In this document: positions 8,412 through 17,482 of the stretch, piece by piece | How the letters are laid out: the number at the start of each line of letters is the position of its first letter | Position numbering within the stretch: position 1 is the first letter of the stretch | Assembly (NCBI GenBank): GCA_026386955.1 | Contig: JAPLMQ010000307.1 | Coordinates: 50,857 to 114,856, forward strand | Origin: Planctomycetota bacterium | GTDB lineage: Bacteria; Planctomycetota; Phycisphaerae; Phycisphaerales; Phycisphaeraceae | Length of the DNA stretch: 64,000 nt | Reading direction: 5' to 3' | Notes under the pieces: model-generated | The model's database searches: none | The model's input: the letters and a program-made list of their open reading frames with translations, nothing else | Told to the model about the DNA's origin: nothing | Position numbers and translations under genes: made by a program

Positions 8412-9545
8412 ATGTGGACGCCGCGATCGTCGTATGAAGAGGCTTTCGCCGCGGCCAAGGCGCGGGGGGAATTCCTCCGCGCCAAATCCGAGCACATCGT
8501 CCAACTCTACGTGGGGCAGGTCGGCAAGGGCGGCCGAACGGAGGTCGCGCGGGTGCTGGGCGAGTCGAACCGCGGCCGGCTCGCGGCGGCCCCGGACCTG
8601 CAGCGGTACCCGGAGCTGATCGGGATGCGCGAGCTGATCGAGGCCGAGTGGCGCGGGACGCGCGACGGGGCCGGGCTCGACGACGCCCAGGCGGAGGCCT
8701 GCGCCGACGGGAACTACTTCCTCCACCGCGTGATCGCCAGCGGGCGCTTCAAGCCCAAGGCCCACTGCAGCGTCGCCTACTTCCCCACGAGCGACCACGG
8801 CGCCCTGCTCGCCTCCAACCTCGACACCGACATCAACGAGCCCTACACCGAACCGACTTGGCCCCTGATGAACGAGCACCTGATCATGGGCGGCGTCTCC
8901 TCGGGCGTCTTCCTCGACGAGGAGTCGCCCGAGACCTTCCCCGCCCCGGTCTTCAAGCTCATCGCCCGCTATTGCTGGAGCACCGACGAGGCCGTGGAGA
9001 TGCTTACGCGCTACAACCTCTTCTGGGGCCCGGGAAATCACATTGTGATCGACCGCCGGGGGCGCGTGGCGATGATCGAGAAGAGCGCCTGCCGGATCGG
9101 CGTGCGCCATTCCAAGGATGGCTTCGGCTTCACCACGGCGATGGTCTCGCGTGAGCCGGGGATGAAGGCCTTCCTCGCCGACCGCCGGGCGGCTTCGCTG
9201 GTCGACCGCAAGCTGCCCAACCCCTGCGCCGACACCCGCTACTGGGCCGCCCAGGACGTGCGTCAGGAGATCATGACCCGGCTGCTCGACGACGCGCGGA
9301 AGGCGCCCACGCTCGAGAAGATGCGGGCCCTGATGCAGTACCGCGGGCCCGACGGCGTGGTCTGCGACAACGGCGACGTCCTCCACCCCGGCGACCCGCC
9401 GATCGAGCACACCATCCGCACCATGATCGTCTGCCTCTCGAAGGGCAGGGCGCTCTGGTGGACGCGCGACAACGAGCGGAACATCCCCTCGTGGCAGAAC
9501 CGCCGCGAGGACGTGGTCTTCAAGGACGTGCTGCTCTGGCCTTGA
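8412..9545 (+). CDS. C45-like NTN hydrolase / acyl-CoA:6-APA acyltransferase-family protein
   Basis: A 377-residue protein without a signal peptide. The segment HCSVAYFPTSDHGALLASNLD, beginning near residue 118, matches the nucleophile region of peptidase C45-type N-terminal nucleophile hydrolases, in which the precursor cleaves itself before Cys (here Cys119). Further support comes from the helix YCWSTDEAVEML and the strand IDRRGRVAMIEKS. The first 118 residues would be the excised propeptide-like subunit, a normal size for the family. The substrate cannot be predicted; relatives hydrolyse amide bonds or transfer acyl groups. AGGAG lies 9 bases before the ATG. It is transcribed alone, divergent from oppA. 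Confidence 0.65.
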   Translation: MWTPRSSYEEAFAAAKARGEFLRAKSEHIVQLYVGQVGKGGRTEVARVLGESNRGRLAAAPDLQRYPELIGMRELIEAEWRGTRDGAGLDDAQAEACADGNYFLHRVIASGRFKPKAHCSVAYFPTSDHGALLASNLDTDINEPYTEPTWPLMNEHLIMGGVSSGVFLDEESPETFPAPVFKLIARYCWSTDEAVEMLTRYNLFWGPGNHIVIDRRGRVAMIEKSACRIGVRHSKDGFGFTTAMVSREPGMKAFLADRRAASLVDRKLPNPCADTRYWAAQDVRQEIMTRLLDDARKAPTLEKMRALMQYRGPDGVVCDNGDVLHPGDPPIEHTIRTMIVCLSKGRALWWTRDNERNIPSWQNRREDVVFKDVLLWP

Positions 9546-9578
9546 GGCGCTCCCCGCGCGATCCGCGGCGGCCCGCAT

Positions 9579-10475
9579 TCACGGCGTGGGCTCGGGCTTG
9601 GCCTTGATGATCGCCAGCAGTTCCACGTCGTACGTGAGCGTGCTGTTGCCCTTCACGATCGCCGTGCCTTTGCTGCCGTAGGCCAGAGCGGGCGGGACCG
9701 TCAGCGAGCGCTTCTCGCCCACGGTCATGCCCGGCAGGGCCTCGTTCCAGAACTTCAGGTTGCGCGCCGCGCCGACCGTCACCAGGAACGGCGCTTCGTT
9801 GTCGTCGGACGACTCGAAGCGCTCCCCGCCCACGACCGCGCCGGTGTACCGCACCTGCACGCGGTCGCCGAACTTCACGGCCTCGCCCGTCCCGGGCTTC
9901 ACGACCTTGTATCTCAGCCCGCTGGGCAGCGCCATCCGCGTGGGGTCGTCCGGGTCCGGCATCGGCTTGGCGGCAACCCCGGCAGGCGCCTGGCCCGACG
10001 CGGCGGCGGCGGCGGCGAGCGCCTTCTCGGTCGACGGCGCGGGGGTCGATTCCACGGGCGGAGCCTTCGACGCGGGAGCCGGCTCGGCGGGCGGGGTCGC
10101 GGGGCGAGCCAAGGGGTTCATGTCCTTCAGCGGGCCGTAGAAGAAGGCCCAGCCCGCGGCAGCCAACAGGGCGACCAGCACCAAAAGGATCACCGGCCCC
10201 TTCATGCTGCGCCCAGGCTTGCGCATCTCCTGCATCTCGACGTTGCGGCTCTTGGCCTCGCCCTGCCCGACGGCGACCTTCGACTCCAACTCCAGCGCCC
10301 GCGCCTCCTCCTTGGCGTTCCCGGCCCGGGTCGTGGCTCCGTAGTAGCCCGTGCCGTCGGATTTGGGCATCACATAGAAGATGCGCCCCTCCTCGTCGCG
10401 CACGGCCCGGCCCGCGTCGTTGTCGCGCACCTTGACCTGTTTGCCGCTGTAGGGGCTCAGCACGGTGATGGGCAT
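9579..10475 (-). CDS. Membrane-anchored FKBP-type peptidyl-prolyl cis-trans isomerase
   Basis: About 298 residues. The N-terminal 90 residues are a small cytoplasmic region (MPITVLSPYSGKQVKVRDND), then one TM helix (GPVILLVLVALLAAAGWAFF), a Pro/Ala-rich spacer, and a C-terminal FKBP domain at about 190-295. The domain contains GDRVQVRYTGAVVGGERFES, WNEALPGMTVGEKRSL and PPALAYGSKG. The enzyme catalyses proline isomerisation and, by topology, would act outside the cytoplasmic membrane. AGGAG seven bases upstream supports the ATG at 10475 over 10511. The N-terminal region resembles a motif used to describe bacterial cell-envelope proteins in no family I can name. Confidence 0.9.
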   Translation of the reverse strand: MPITVLSPYSGKQVKVRDNDAGRAVRDEEGRIFYVMPKSDGTGYYGATTRAGNAKEEARALELESKVAVGQGEAKSRNVEMQEMRKPGRSMKGPVILLVLVALLAAAGWAFFYGPLKDMNPLARPATPPAEPAPASKAPPVESTPAPSTEKALAAAAAASGQAPAGVAAKPMPDPDDPTRMALPSGLRYKVVKPGTGEAVKFGDRVQVRYTGAVVGGERFESSDDNEAPFLVTVGAARNLKFWNEALPGMTVGEKRSLTVPPALAYGSKGTAIVKGNSTLTYDVELLAIIKAKPEPTP

Positions 10476-10751
10476 GGGCGGGCTCCTGATCGGGGGCTCG
10501 TGTTCGCTCACGGGTTTTGCGTTCGCACGAGCACATCATCTTACCCGCGCCGGCCTTCCCCGCGCACGGCGCGGGCGCCTCTCCGCAGGAGCGTTGTTCG
10601 AGGCGCGCGGCATCATCGGCGGAATCGAACGTCCGCTGAAGTTACACCTCATGCGATCGCACATTTTCGTCCGATGCTACGGGCCGATAGCCAGCGGAAA
10701 GAGAGCATCGCCCGGGATATCGGACAAGACATCGGACAGGAGCCGCCAGCC

Positions 10752-10946
10752 ATGAGCAAACAGGAAGTGATCGAACAGATCCGCGTGTTGAACCGCACCG
10801 CCCAGCCCGACTTCCTGATTGCGTTCGATCAGCAGGCCCTGGAGACCTACCTCAAGCGGCTTTCGTCGCTCAAGGGCGTGCGCGGGCGCGCCAGCGTCTG
10901 GGTGCGCACGGGCCAGAGCCCGGCCTCCTGCACACGGAACGCCTGA
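10752..10946 (+). CDS. Small conserved-looking protein (64 aa), function unknown
   Basis: Begins MSKQEVIEQIRVLNRTAQPD; residues 5-40 look like two amphipathic helices, and the C-terminus is basic. The ATG at 10752 has AGGAG eight bases upstream, a strong ribosome site, which argues it is real. It carries no recognised domain, TM or zinc ligands. I have the impression of similar short proteins in other planctomycetes, but this cannot be confirmed here. It converges on the PilZ-receiver gene, whose stop is 25 bp away. The 240 bp before it contain two short near-repeats of ATCGGACA just upstream of the ribosome site and nothing else recognised. Confidence 0.6.
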   Translation: MSKQEVIEQIRVLNRTAQPDFLIAFDQQALETYLKRLSSLKGVRGRASVWVRTGQSPASCTRNA

Positions 10947-10971
10947 GCCCGGCGTCCGCCCTCGCCATCCG

Positions 10972-12171
10972 TCATTTCACGCGGACGCGCTTCGCGATCG
11001 CGATCAGGTCGTCGATCGCCCGGCCGACCGCCACGAGGTCCGGCGTCGACGCTTGCAGCTGCCCCAGCGCGAGGCGCGACATCTGCGTCAGCGGCGGCAG
11101 CCCGTACGCGCTCCCCGATCCCTTGAGCTCCTGGCAGACCGTCTGCAGCGCCTGCACGTCGCCGGAGCGCTTGGCCGCGGCCAGGCTTTCGATGCTCGGG
11201 CCCAGCCCTGCCACGAATTTCTCGATCATCCCCGCCATCTGCGCGTCGCCCGCGAGCGAGCTGACGATCGGCGTCTGGCTGGTCGGGTCCGACAGCGCGG
11301 GGTCGAAGTTCAGCAACTGCTCGATCATCTGCACGAAGGTCGGCCTCGCGCACGGCTTGGCGAGGAAGGCGTTGCACCCCGCCGCCATCACCGCCGCCTG
11401 CGTCGCCTCCGCCTCGTCGGAGGAGACCGCGGCGATCGGCCCGGCATATCCGCGTTTCCGCAATTCGCGGGCGAACTCCAGCCCGTCGCCCTGCTTGGAG
11501 CGCACGTCGATCAGCACGATCGTCGGCGCGACGCGCTCGAACTGCTCGATCGCCTTGGCCGGCGTGGCGGCTTCGCCGATCGACAGCCCCTGCCCGCCGA
11601 GCCAAACCGCGAAAAGCCGGCGGTCGACCTCCAGCGAGTCGACCAACAGGACGTGGCCCTGCAGCCTGCCCGTGGCCGCGCCCGGGTCGAGCGGGCCCTC
11701 CGCCGGCAGGCCGCTGCGTACGCGCTCGCGCTTGTGGCGCTCGTCCTGCTCGGGGGTGAGCCCGACGAACTGGGCGAGGTCGATGGTCTCGGCGAATCGC
11801 ACCGCCACTTCGTGGATGATCCCGCCGATGTGCCGCGCGTGGAGCACGGTCCCCTTCACGGCGACCCACTGCCCCCGCAGGGTGGGCAGGACGACGCGGC
11901 AGGTCTGCTTGGCGTAGACGAATTGGCCGTGGATGAAGGCCAGCCCTTGGCTGCTCAGGTTCCGGGGGACGACGGCGTACTTGGTCGCGTTCCCGTTGTG
12001 GCCGTCGATCATGACGATGACGGTCCCGTTGAGGGGGACGCGGACACGGCGGCGATTGGCGTTCTCGTCGAAGCTCGAGCCGGCGCGTTCAAGCGCGGCC
12101 AGGAGCTTGGCCTGGTCTTTTTCGGCAAGGCGGACGGTTCGCAACGGAGCGTTTTCGCTCGGAATAGCCAT
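10972..12171 (-). CDS. PilZ - receiver - Hpt-like protein; Hpt phosphohistidine missing
   Basis: A 399-residue cytoplasmic protein with three parts. Residues about 38-140 are PilZ-like (NRRRVRVPLNGTVIV, VVPRNLSSQGLAF), the c-di-GMP-binding fold; the RxxxR is only approximately present (RRRVRV) together with an N-x-S-x-x-G motif. Residues about 163-285 are a receiver with Asp in TIVLIDVRSKQGDG and Lys in FLAKPCARP. Residues about 300-399 resemble Hpt, but the usual H-x-L-K-G reads QELKGSGSAYG, so Gln347 replaces the phosphorylated His. The last domain therefore probably cannot relay phosphate. It likely links c-di-GMP to two-component signalling. It is a single gene, convergent with the 64-aa gene. 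Confidence 0.82.
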   Translation of the reverse strand: MAIPSENAPLRTVRLAEKDQAKLLAALERAGSSFDENANRRRVRVPLNGTVIVMIDGHNGNATKYAVVPRNLSSQGLAFIHGQFVYAKQTCRVVLPTLRGQWVAVKGTVLHARHIGGIIHEVAVRFAETIDLAQFVGLTPEQDERHKRERVRSGLPAEGPLDPGAATGRLQGHVLLVDSLEVDRRLFAVWLGGQGLSIGEAATPAKAIEQFERVAPTIVLIDVRSKQGDGLEFARELRKRGYAGPIAAVSSDEAEATQAAVMAAGCNAFLAKPCARPTFVQMIEQLLNFDPALSDPTSQTPIVSSLAGDAQMAGMIEKFVAGLGPSIESLAAAKRSGDVQALQTVCQELKGSGSAYGLPPLTQMSRLALGQLQASTPDLVAVGRAIDDLIAIAKRVRVK

Positions 12172-12777
12172 GAACCCCTCCCAAATGCGTTACAGATGCG
12201 CTGTTCATCGGCGTTCGCGGCCCGGCTCTTTCGCAAGCGGCTTGAGACTATGTGCAATCGTCCAGCGGCCGCGGCGCGACCGATAAAGCCGTTGCAGACG
12301 GGGCTGGCGGCAGGGCTGGACCCGCGAACAGGCGCGGAAGGCGGATTGCGGCGATTTCTGACCAGAGCCGGACACTGTGTGTCCGTTCTTCAGGCGCAAG
12401 GCGGTACTCCGCCGCGCACGAATCGCCGGCATCCATCAGACATCGTGTTATCCTTGGTTCTCCGGCAACAGCCTCTTCCGGAGAGACCGCGTGTCATCGA
12501 CGCCGTCAGCGACATTGGCACTTCGCGCGAGCGGAGTACCGCTTTCGCCCGATCGACGGACACACAGTGTCCGGCTCTGATCAGACGGAACAATCCAGAC
12601 GCATCCCATTCCCCGCGCGGACGAAAGTTGGCCCGGCCCGGCGCGGCCCGCCGATAATGCCATAGCCGCCAGCACCGATCGGGCGTGGTTTCCCTGCGCC
12701 TGCTTCTGCGCCTGCGGTTTTCGGCCGGCCGTCCACCCGTCTCCGCTCCCACGATTTCGTTCCACAGGCCAGATCCC
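12172..12777. other. 606-bp intergenic stretch between divergent PilZ and murE genes
   Basis: No credible gene is seen. Several reading frames cross it on both strands, but their peptides are translations of the inverted repeat at 12358-12584 and recur at the other repeat copies (for example DQSRTLCVRSSG). 12172-12357 and 12585-12777 show no recognised structure; promoters for both flanking genes must lie here but I cannot identify them. Confidence 0.6.
12358..12584. repeat. Paired inverted repeat, copy A (REP/BIME-like)
   Basis: Two arms of about 60 bp in inverted orientation flank a core of roughly 110 bp. The left arm begins CTGACCAGAGCCGGACACTG; the right arm ends with its near complement. 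Each arm contains a 7-bp hairpin (CGGACAC-TGT-GTGTCCG) and a second small hairpin GCGG-TACT-CCGC. The same arms occur at 22113-22337 and 60920-61175, while the cores differ between copies, so the arms are the conserved unit. Confidence 0.9.
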
Positions 12778-14394
12778 ATGCTGCTCAACGAATTGGTCCT
12801 GGGGCTGAACCTCAAGCGCTCCGGCGCCGACGCCATCGACCTCCCCGACCTCGCCGACGACTCCCGCGCCGTGAAGCCCGGCTCGCTCTTCATCGCCCGC
12901 CCCGGCTCCAAGGGCGACGGGCGCACCTTCATCGCCGACGCCCTCTCGCGCGGGGCCGCCGCCGTCCTCGCCGAGCTGCCCGCCCCGGCCGACCTCCCCA
13001 AGAGCGTCGCCTGGGTCCAGGCGCCCAAGGTCGACCACGCGCTGGTCGGCGAGATCGCCGAGCGCTTCTTCGGCCGGCCGGCGCAGAAGCTCAAGCTCAT
13101 CGGCGTCACCGGCACCAACGGCAAGACCACCATCGCCTTCGTCGTCGCCCACCTGCTCGCCCGCGCAGGCGTGAAGTGCGGGATCATCGGCACCGTGGTG
13201 ATCGACGACGGCGCGACGCGCACCCCCGCCGAGCTCACCACGCCCGGCGCGATCGACTTCTCGCGGCACTTGGCCGCGATGGTCCGCAACGGCTGCGCCG
13301 CCGCGGTCGCCGAGGTCTCCAGCCACGCGCTGCACCAAGGTCGGGCCTCCGCCTTCCGCTTCGCCGTGGGCGTCTTCACCAACCTCACCGGCGATCACCT
13401 CGACTACCACGGCACGATGGAGAACTACGCCGCCGCCAAGGCGATCCTCTTCGAGGGGCTCGGCCCGGAGGCCTACGCCGTGGTCAACGCCGGCGACGCC
13501 TGGACGCCGCGCCTCCTGCGCGACTGCAAGGCCCGCGTGATTCCCTGCGAAGTCGCCTCCGTGGACGAGGTCGCCAAGGAGTCCGCGGCCTCGGGCGGCG
13601 CGCAGCGCTGCGTCGCCACGATCCTCGCGATGAAGCCCGACCACACGCGAGTGCGCTTCGACGGCCCGTGGGGCAGCCTCGAAGTGAACCTCCCACTGGT
13701 GGGGAGACACAACGCGATGAACGTCCTGCAGGCCGTCGCGGCCGCGAACTGCGTCACCTCGATGGCGCGGAGTCTGAGCGGCTCGCTCGAGGCCTGCCCT
13801 GCGCCGCCGGGCCGGCTCGAGCCCGTCCGCCTCGGGCCTGAGCGCCTCAAGCCCGGGACGCGCCTGCCCGTCGTCCTCGTCGACTACGCCCACACCCACG
13901 ACGCGCTGGAGAACGTGCTCACCGCCCTGCGCCCGCTCACCACGGGCAAGATCATCACCCTCTTCGGCTGCGGCGGCGACCGCGACCGCACCAAGCGCCC
14001 CAAGATGGCGGCCGTGGCCTGCAAACTCTCCGACCGCGTGGTCGTCACCAGCGACAACCCGCGCACCGAGGACCCGATGTTCATCATCGGGCAGATCCTC
14101 GAAGGCGTGCCCACGGGGCTCGAGGTCGCCGACGTCCGCCCAACGGGCGCGCAGGCCAACGGCCACGACGGGAACGTCACCACCGCGCACGCGCGGGCGT
14201 CGCAGGACCCAGCCGTCCGCGTCGAGCCCGACCGTGCCCGCGCGATCGTCCTGGCGGTCTCGCTCGCGGGGCCTGACGACGTGGTGCTGCTCGCGGGCAA
14301 GGGGCACGAGGATTACCAGATCATCGGGACGACCAAGCGGCATTTTGATGACCGCGAGGAGGCGGCCCGCGCGTTGGAGAGGCGAGCGAAGTAA
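12778..14394 (+). CDS. murE: UDP-N-acetylmuramoyl-tripeptide synthetase (MurE, meso-DAP type)
   Basis: A 538-residue cytoplasmic ligase that adds the third amino acid to UDP-MurNAc-L-Ala-D-Glu, using ATP. It shows the ATP loop GVTGTNGKTT at about 109-118, the carbamylated-Lys region with TTPGAIDFS and EVSSHALHQGR, TNLTGDHLDYHGTMENYAAAK, and the diaminopimelate-specific DNPR motif at about 426-429 (TSDNPRTEDP), so the substrate is probably meso-DAP. The C-terminal GKGHEDYQI is typical. Length is slightly above the usual 480-500. The ATG at 12778 fits the family; upstream codons are rich in Arg and unlikely. It is the first gene of a murE-murF-mraY run. Confidence 0.96.
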   Translation: MLLNELVLGLNLKRSGADAIDLPDLADDSRAVKPGSLFIARPGSKGDGRTFIADALSRGAAAVLAELPAPADLPKSVAWVQAPKVDHALVGEIAERFFGRPAQKLKLIGVTGTNGKTTIAFVVAHLLARAGVKCGIIGTVVIDDGATRTPAELTTPGAIDFSRHLAAMVRNGCAAAVAEVSSHALHQGRASAFRFAVGVFTNLTGDHLDYHGTMENYAAAKAILFEGLGPEAYAVVNAGDAWTPRLLRDCKARVIPCEVASVDEVAKESAASGGAQRCVATILAMKPDHTRVRFDGPWGSLEVNLPLVGRHNAMNVLQAVAAANCVTSMARSLSGSLEACPAPPGRLEPVRLGPERLKPGTRLPVVLVDYAHTHDALENVLTALRPLTTGKIITLFGCGGDRDRTKRPKMAAVACKLSDRVVVTSDNPRTEDPMFIIGQILEGVPTGLEVADVRPTGAQANGHDGNVTTAHARASQDPAVRVEPDRARAIVLAVSLAGPDDVVLLAGKGHEDYQIIGTTKRHFDDREEAARALERRAK

Positions 14395-14480
14395 GTGCAT
14401 GCGGAATAGGTTCAGGCCGGTGCGAATTGCCCGGCGTTTCAAGGAAGTGCCGCCCGCGGGGGCGTGAAGCAGGATCGACC

Positions 14481-16022
14481 ATGAGACCGCCGTCCGCCCC
14501 CAGCCCGTCGTTTCCCGCCGAGCGGCAGAAGCCCGCGTCGTTCTGGACGCCCCAGGAGATCGCCGCGTCGGTCGGCGGCCGCTGGCTCGCCCCCCCGGCC
14601 GACCCGATGGCGCAGGTGCGCGGGCTGAGCACCGACTCGCGAGCGATCAACGCCGGCCAGGCCTTCCTCGCCCTCGCCGGTGACAAATTCGACGGCCACG
14701 ACTTCATCGAAGGGGCCGCCCGCGCCGGGGCGTCGCTCCTGATCGTCCAGCGCCCGCCGCCGGGCGGCGTCGCCTCGCTCGCCGGCAGGCCCGCCGTGCT
14801 TGAGGTCGCCGACACGCTCCTGGCCCTGCAGGCCCTCGCCGCCCGCTACCGCGACCGGCTCGAGGACGTCGGCTGCCGCGTCATCGCCGTAGCGGGCTCC
14901 AACGGCAAGACCACCACGCGCCACCTCATCCACAGCCTGCTTAGCGTCCGCCTCAAGGGCACCCAAAGCCCCAAAAGCTTCAACAACCACATCGGCGTCC
15001 CCCTCACACTTTTGGGCGCGTCGGAGAAGGACGCCTTCGTCGTCGTCGAGGCGGGCACCAACCATCCCGGAGAGCTCGCCGCCTTGGGGCGGATCGTCCG
15101 GCCCGACGCCGCGGTCGTCACCAGCATCGGCCAGGAGCACATGGAGTTCTTCAAGACGCTCGAGGGCGTCGCCCAAGAGGAGGCCTCGATCCTCTCGTGG
15201 GTGAAGAAGGACGGCTTGGTCGTCGCGACCGACGACACGCTGCTCGATCCGCACCTCAAGGCCCTCGAGCCGGGCCGCAAGATCGTCCGCTTCGGCGAGT
15301 CGGCCCGGGCCAACCCGCGGCTGACCGATTGCCGGATCGGCGACGGCACCGACCAGCATTTCCGCGTCGACGGCGGCCCGGAGCGGCGGATCAGCCTGCT
15401 CGGGCGGCACAACGCGCTCAACGCGATCGCCGCCGTGGCGGTGGCGCAGTGGATGGGCCTCGACGACGCCGCGGTCGCCCAGGCCCTCGCCTCGGCGACC
15501 GGCGTGCCCATGCGGCTGACCGTCGCCCCCATGGGCAAGGCCCCCAACACGCTCCTGCTCATCAACGACGCCTACAACGCCAACCCCGACTCGATGGCGG
15601 CCGCGCTCGGCACGCTCCTGGGCGTGCCCCGCCCCGCCCCCGGCGCGCCTCCCGGAAGCGCCGGCCGCCGCGTCGCCGTCCTGGGCGACATGCTCGAGCT
15701 GGGCGACTCCGGGCCCGACCAGCACCGCGGCATCGGCACGCTTCTGGCCCGCCTCGATGCCGAGAGCCGCGCCGCCAACCCGCGCGGCGGGATCGACCTG
15801 GTCATCGTCATCGGCCGGCTCTCGCTCTTCATCGCCCAGGCGCTGGGCAAGGCCTGGCCGGGCGACCGCGTGCAGGCCTTTGCGATGTGGGACGACAGCG
15901 TCCCCGCCCGCGTCGCCGCCCTGCTCGAGCCGGGCGACATCGTGCTTCTCAAGGCCTCCCGCGGCATGGGGCTCGAACGCCTCGTGCCTGCCGTCCGCCA
16001 ACGCTTCCCCGCGGGAGACTGA
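14481..16022 (+). CDS. murF: UDP-N-acetylmuramoyl-tripeptide--D-alanyl-D-alanine ligase (MurF)
   Basis: About 513 residues. MurF attaches D-Ala-D-Ala to the UDP-MurNAc tripeptide in the cytoplasm. It has the ATP loop VAGSNGKTTTRHLIHS near residue 138, SFNNHIGVPLTLLG, the Mg-binding EAGTNHPGELA, SIGQEHMEFF and NDAYNANPDSM. An Asp-Ser stretch LSTDSRAI in the N-terminal domain is also typical of the family. The ATG at 14481 is preceded by AGGAT; a TTG at 14427 would add 18 residues. It begins 86 bp after murE and is followed by mraY after 147 bp, with no clear terminator between them. Confidence 0.95.
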   Translation: MRPPSAPSPSFPAERQKPASFWTPQEIAASVGGRWLAPPADPMAQVRGLSTDSRAINAGQAFLALAGDKFDGHDFIEGAARAGASLLIVQRPPPGGVASLAGRPAVLEVADTLLALQALAARYRDRLEDVGCRVIAVAGSNGKTTTRHLIHSLLSVRLKGTQSPKSFNNHIGVPLTLLGASEKDAFVVVEAGTNHPGELAALGRIVRPDAAVVTSIGQEHMEFFKTLEGVAQEEASILSWVKKDGLVVATDDTLLDPHLKALEPGRKIVRFGESARANPRLTDCRIGDGTDQHFRVDGGPERRISLLGRHNALNAIAAVAVAQWMGLDDAAVAQALASATGVPMRLTVAPMGKAPNTLLLINDAYNANPDSMAAALGTLLGVPRPAPGAPPGSAGRRVAVLGDMLELGDSGPDQHRGIGTLLARLDAESRAANPRGGIDLVIVIGRLSLFIAQALGKAWPGDRVQAFAMWDDSVPARVAALLEPGDIVLLKASRGMGLERLVPAVRQRFPAGD

Positions 16023-16169
16023 TTTCCAAACCATTTCACCGCGGCCGATCCGGCCCCGGGTGCGGTTGCTTTCCGGGGCGCACCCCCGACAATCGCCGCC
16101 TTCCGGCCAATAGCCTCCGCCTCCCATGCCCACCACGCGACTCACGCTACCCAAGCCGCCCAAGCTCCA

Positions 16170-17372
16170 ATGATCAAGACGCTCGTCGAGCTCCTCCGCG
16201 AACCGCTGACCCACTACGACCTCTTCCGGTTCGTGCGCGTCTTCCTCTACTCCGAGTTCCGCGCCCTCATGGCCCTGCTCCTGAGCTTCGCCATCGTCCT
16301 GGCGCTCGGGCGGCGCACCATCCGCTGGCTCCTCAAGCAGAAGATCGGGGACAACCCCGAGTTCTACAACAAGGACCTCAACCAGCTCATGAAGCAGAAG
16401 GCGAACATCCCCACGATGGGGGGCATCCTCATCTGCGGGGCGATCCTCGCCTCGACCGTGCTGCTGGCCGACCTGAAGAGCTTCTACATCCAGATGGGGA
16501 TGATCTGCCTGCTGTGGCTGTTTTTGGTGGGGCTCTTCGACGACTGGCTCAAGCTCACCAGCGCGCGGCGCAAGCCCGGGTCGCGCGAGGGGCTCTACAG
16601 CGCCGAGAAGCTGCTGCTGCAGTTGGGGCTCGCCGTGGTGCTGGGGATTTTCATCTACCACCACGGGCAGAACAAGTTCACCAGCGACCCCGAGCAGCTC
16701 TCGCGGATGAGCACCGCTCTGAACCTCCCGTTCCTGAAGACCTGGACCTCCACCGCCCTCCCCCGCGAGGCCCTGCCCTCGCCCGACCTGATCGTGCTGG
16801 GCAAGTGGACCTTCGTGCTGCTGACCATCGTCGTCATCACCGGCTCGTCGAACGCGGTGAACCTCACCGACGGGATGGACGGCCTCGCGGGCGGGACGAT
16901 GAGCATCGTCGCCTTCGCCTTCGCCGTGCTCGCGTGGATCGCCGGGCAGGAGATCCAGGCCAAGCATCTGCTCGTGCCCTACATCCCCCAGAGCGACGAG
17001 TTGGCGGTGATGGCGGCCGCGATGGTCGGCGCCTGCCTCGGCTTTTTATGGTTCAACTGCCATCCCGCGCAGGTCTTCATGGGCGACACGGGTTCGCTCG
17101 CGCTGGGCGGGCTCATCGGGTACATCGCCGTGGTCATCCGCCAGGAGTTCCTGCTGCTGATCATCGGCGGGATCTTTGTGCTCGAGGCGGTGAGCGTGAT
17201 GCTCCAGGTCGGCTACTTCAAGTTCACCAAGGGCAAGCGCATCTTCAAGTGCGCCCCGATCCACCACCACTTCCACCTCAGCGGCTGGACCGAGCAGCAG
17301 GTGGTCGTGCGCTTCTGGCTCATCAGCGCGATCCTCGCGGCGGTGGCGCTGGCGACGCTGAAGCTGCGGTGA
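16170..17372 (+). CDS. mraY: Phospho-N-acetylmuramoyl-pentapeptide transferase (MraY)
   Basis: A 400-residue polytopic membrane enzyme that transfers phospho-MurNAc-pentapeptide to undecaprenyl phosphate, forming lipid I. About ten TM helices are visible. Signature segments: KANIPTMGGILI, LVGLFDDWLKL (catalytic Asp pair), NAVNLTDGMDGLAGG, FMGDTGSLALGG and the His cluster APIHHHFHLSGW. It is about 40 residues longer than E. coli MraY because of an insert at about 165-205, a variation also seen outside Proteobacteria. The gene ends the mur run; murD, ftsW, murG and murC, which often follow, are absent. Confidence 0.97.
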   Translation: MIKTLVELLREPLTHYDLFRFVRVFLYSEFRALMALLLSFAIVLALGRRTIRWLLKQKIGDNPEFYNKDLNQLMKQKANIPTMGGILICGAILASTVLLADLKSFYIQMGMICLLWLFLVGLFDDWLKLTSARRKPGSREGLYSAEKLLLQLGLAVVLGIFIYHHGQNKFTSDPEQLSRMSTALNLPFLKTWTSTALPREALPSPDLIVLGKWTFVLLTIVVITGSSNAVNLTDGMDGLAGGTMSIVAFAFAVLAWIAGQEIQAKHLLVPYIPQSDELAVMAAAMVGACLGFLWFNCHPAQVFMGDTGSLALGGLIGYIAVVIRQEFLLLIIGGIFVLEAVSVMLQVGYFKFTKGKRIFKCAPIHHHFHLSGWTEQQVVVRFWLISAILAAVALATLKLR

Positions 17373-17482
17373 GGCCGGAATTTCGGTGTGACGTTCGGTG
17401 TCGCGGGGAATCAAAGGGTTGCTAAGATCGCCCGTGACGGCGCCTCCGCTGGTCATCAGGACGATGCCCGCTCCACTCATGG

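Noticed and set aside
10725..10750. Direct repeat ATCGGACA before the 64-aa gene
   Set aside because: Only 8 bases long and twice present; likely chance or linked to the ribosome site.
12248..12665. Open frames over the repeat on both strands, with peptides such as DQSRTLCVRSSG that recur near 22.2 and 61.1 kb
   Set aside because: They are translations of the intergenic inverted repeat; the repeat structure, not a protein, explains the similarity.
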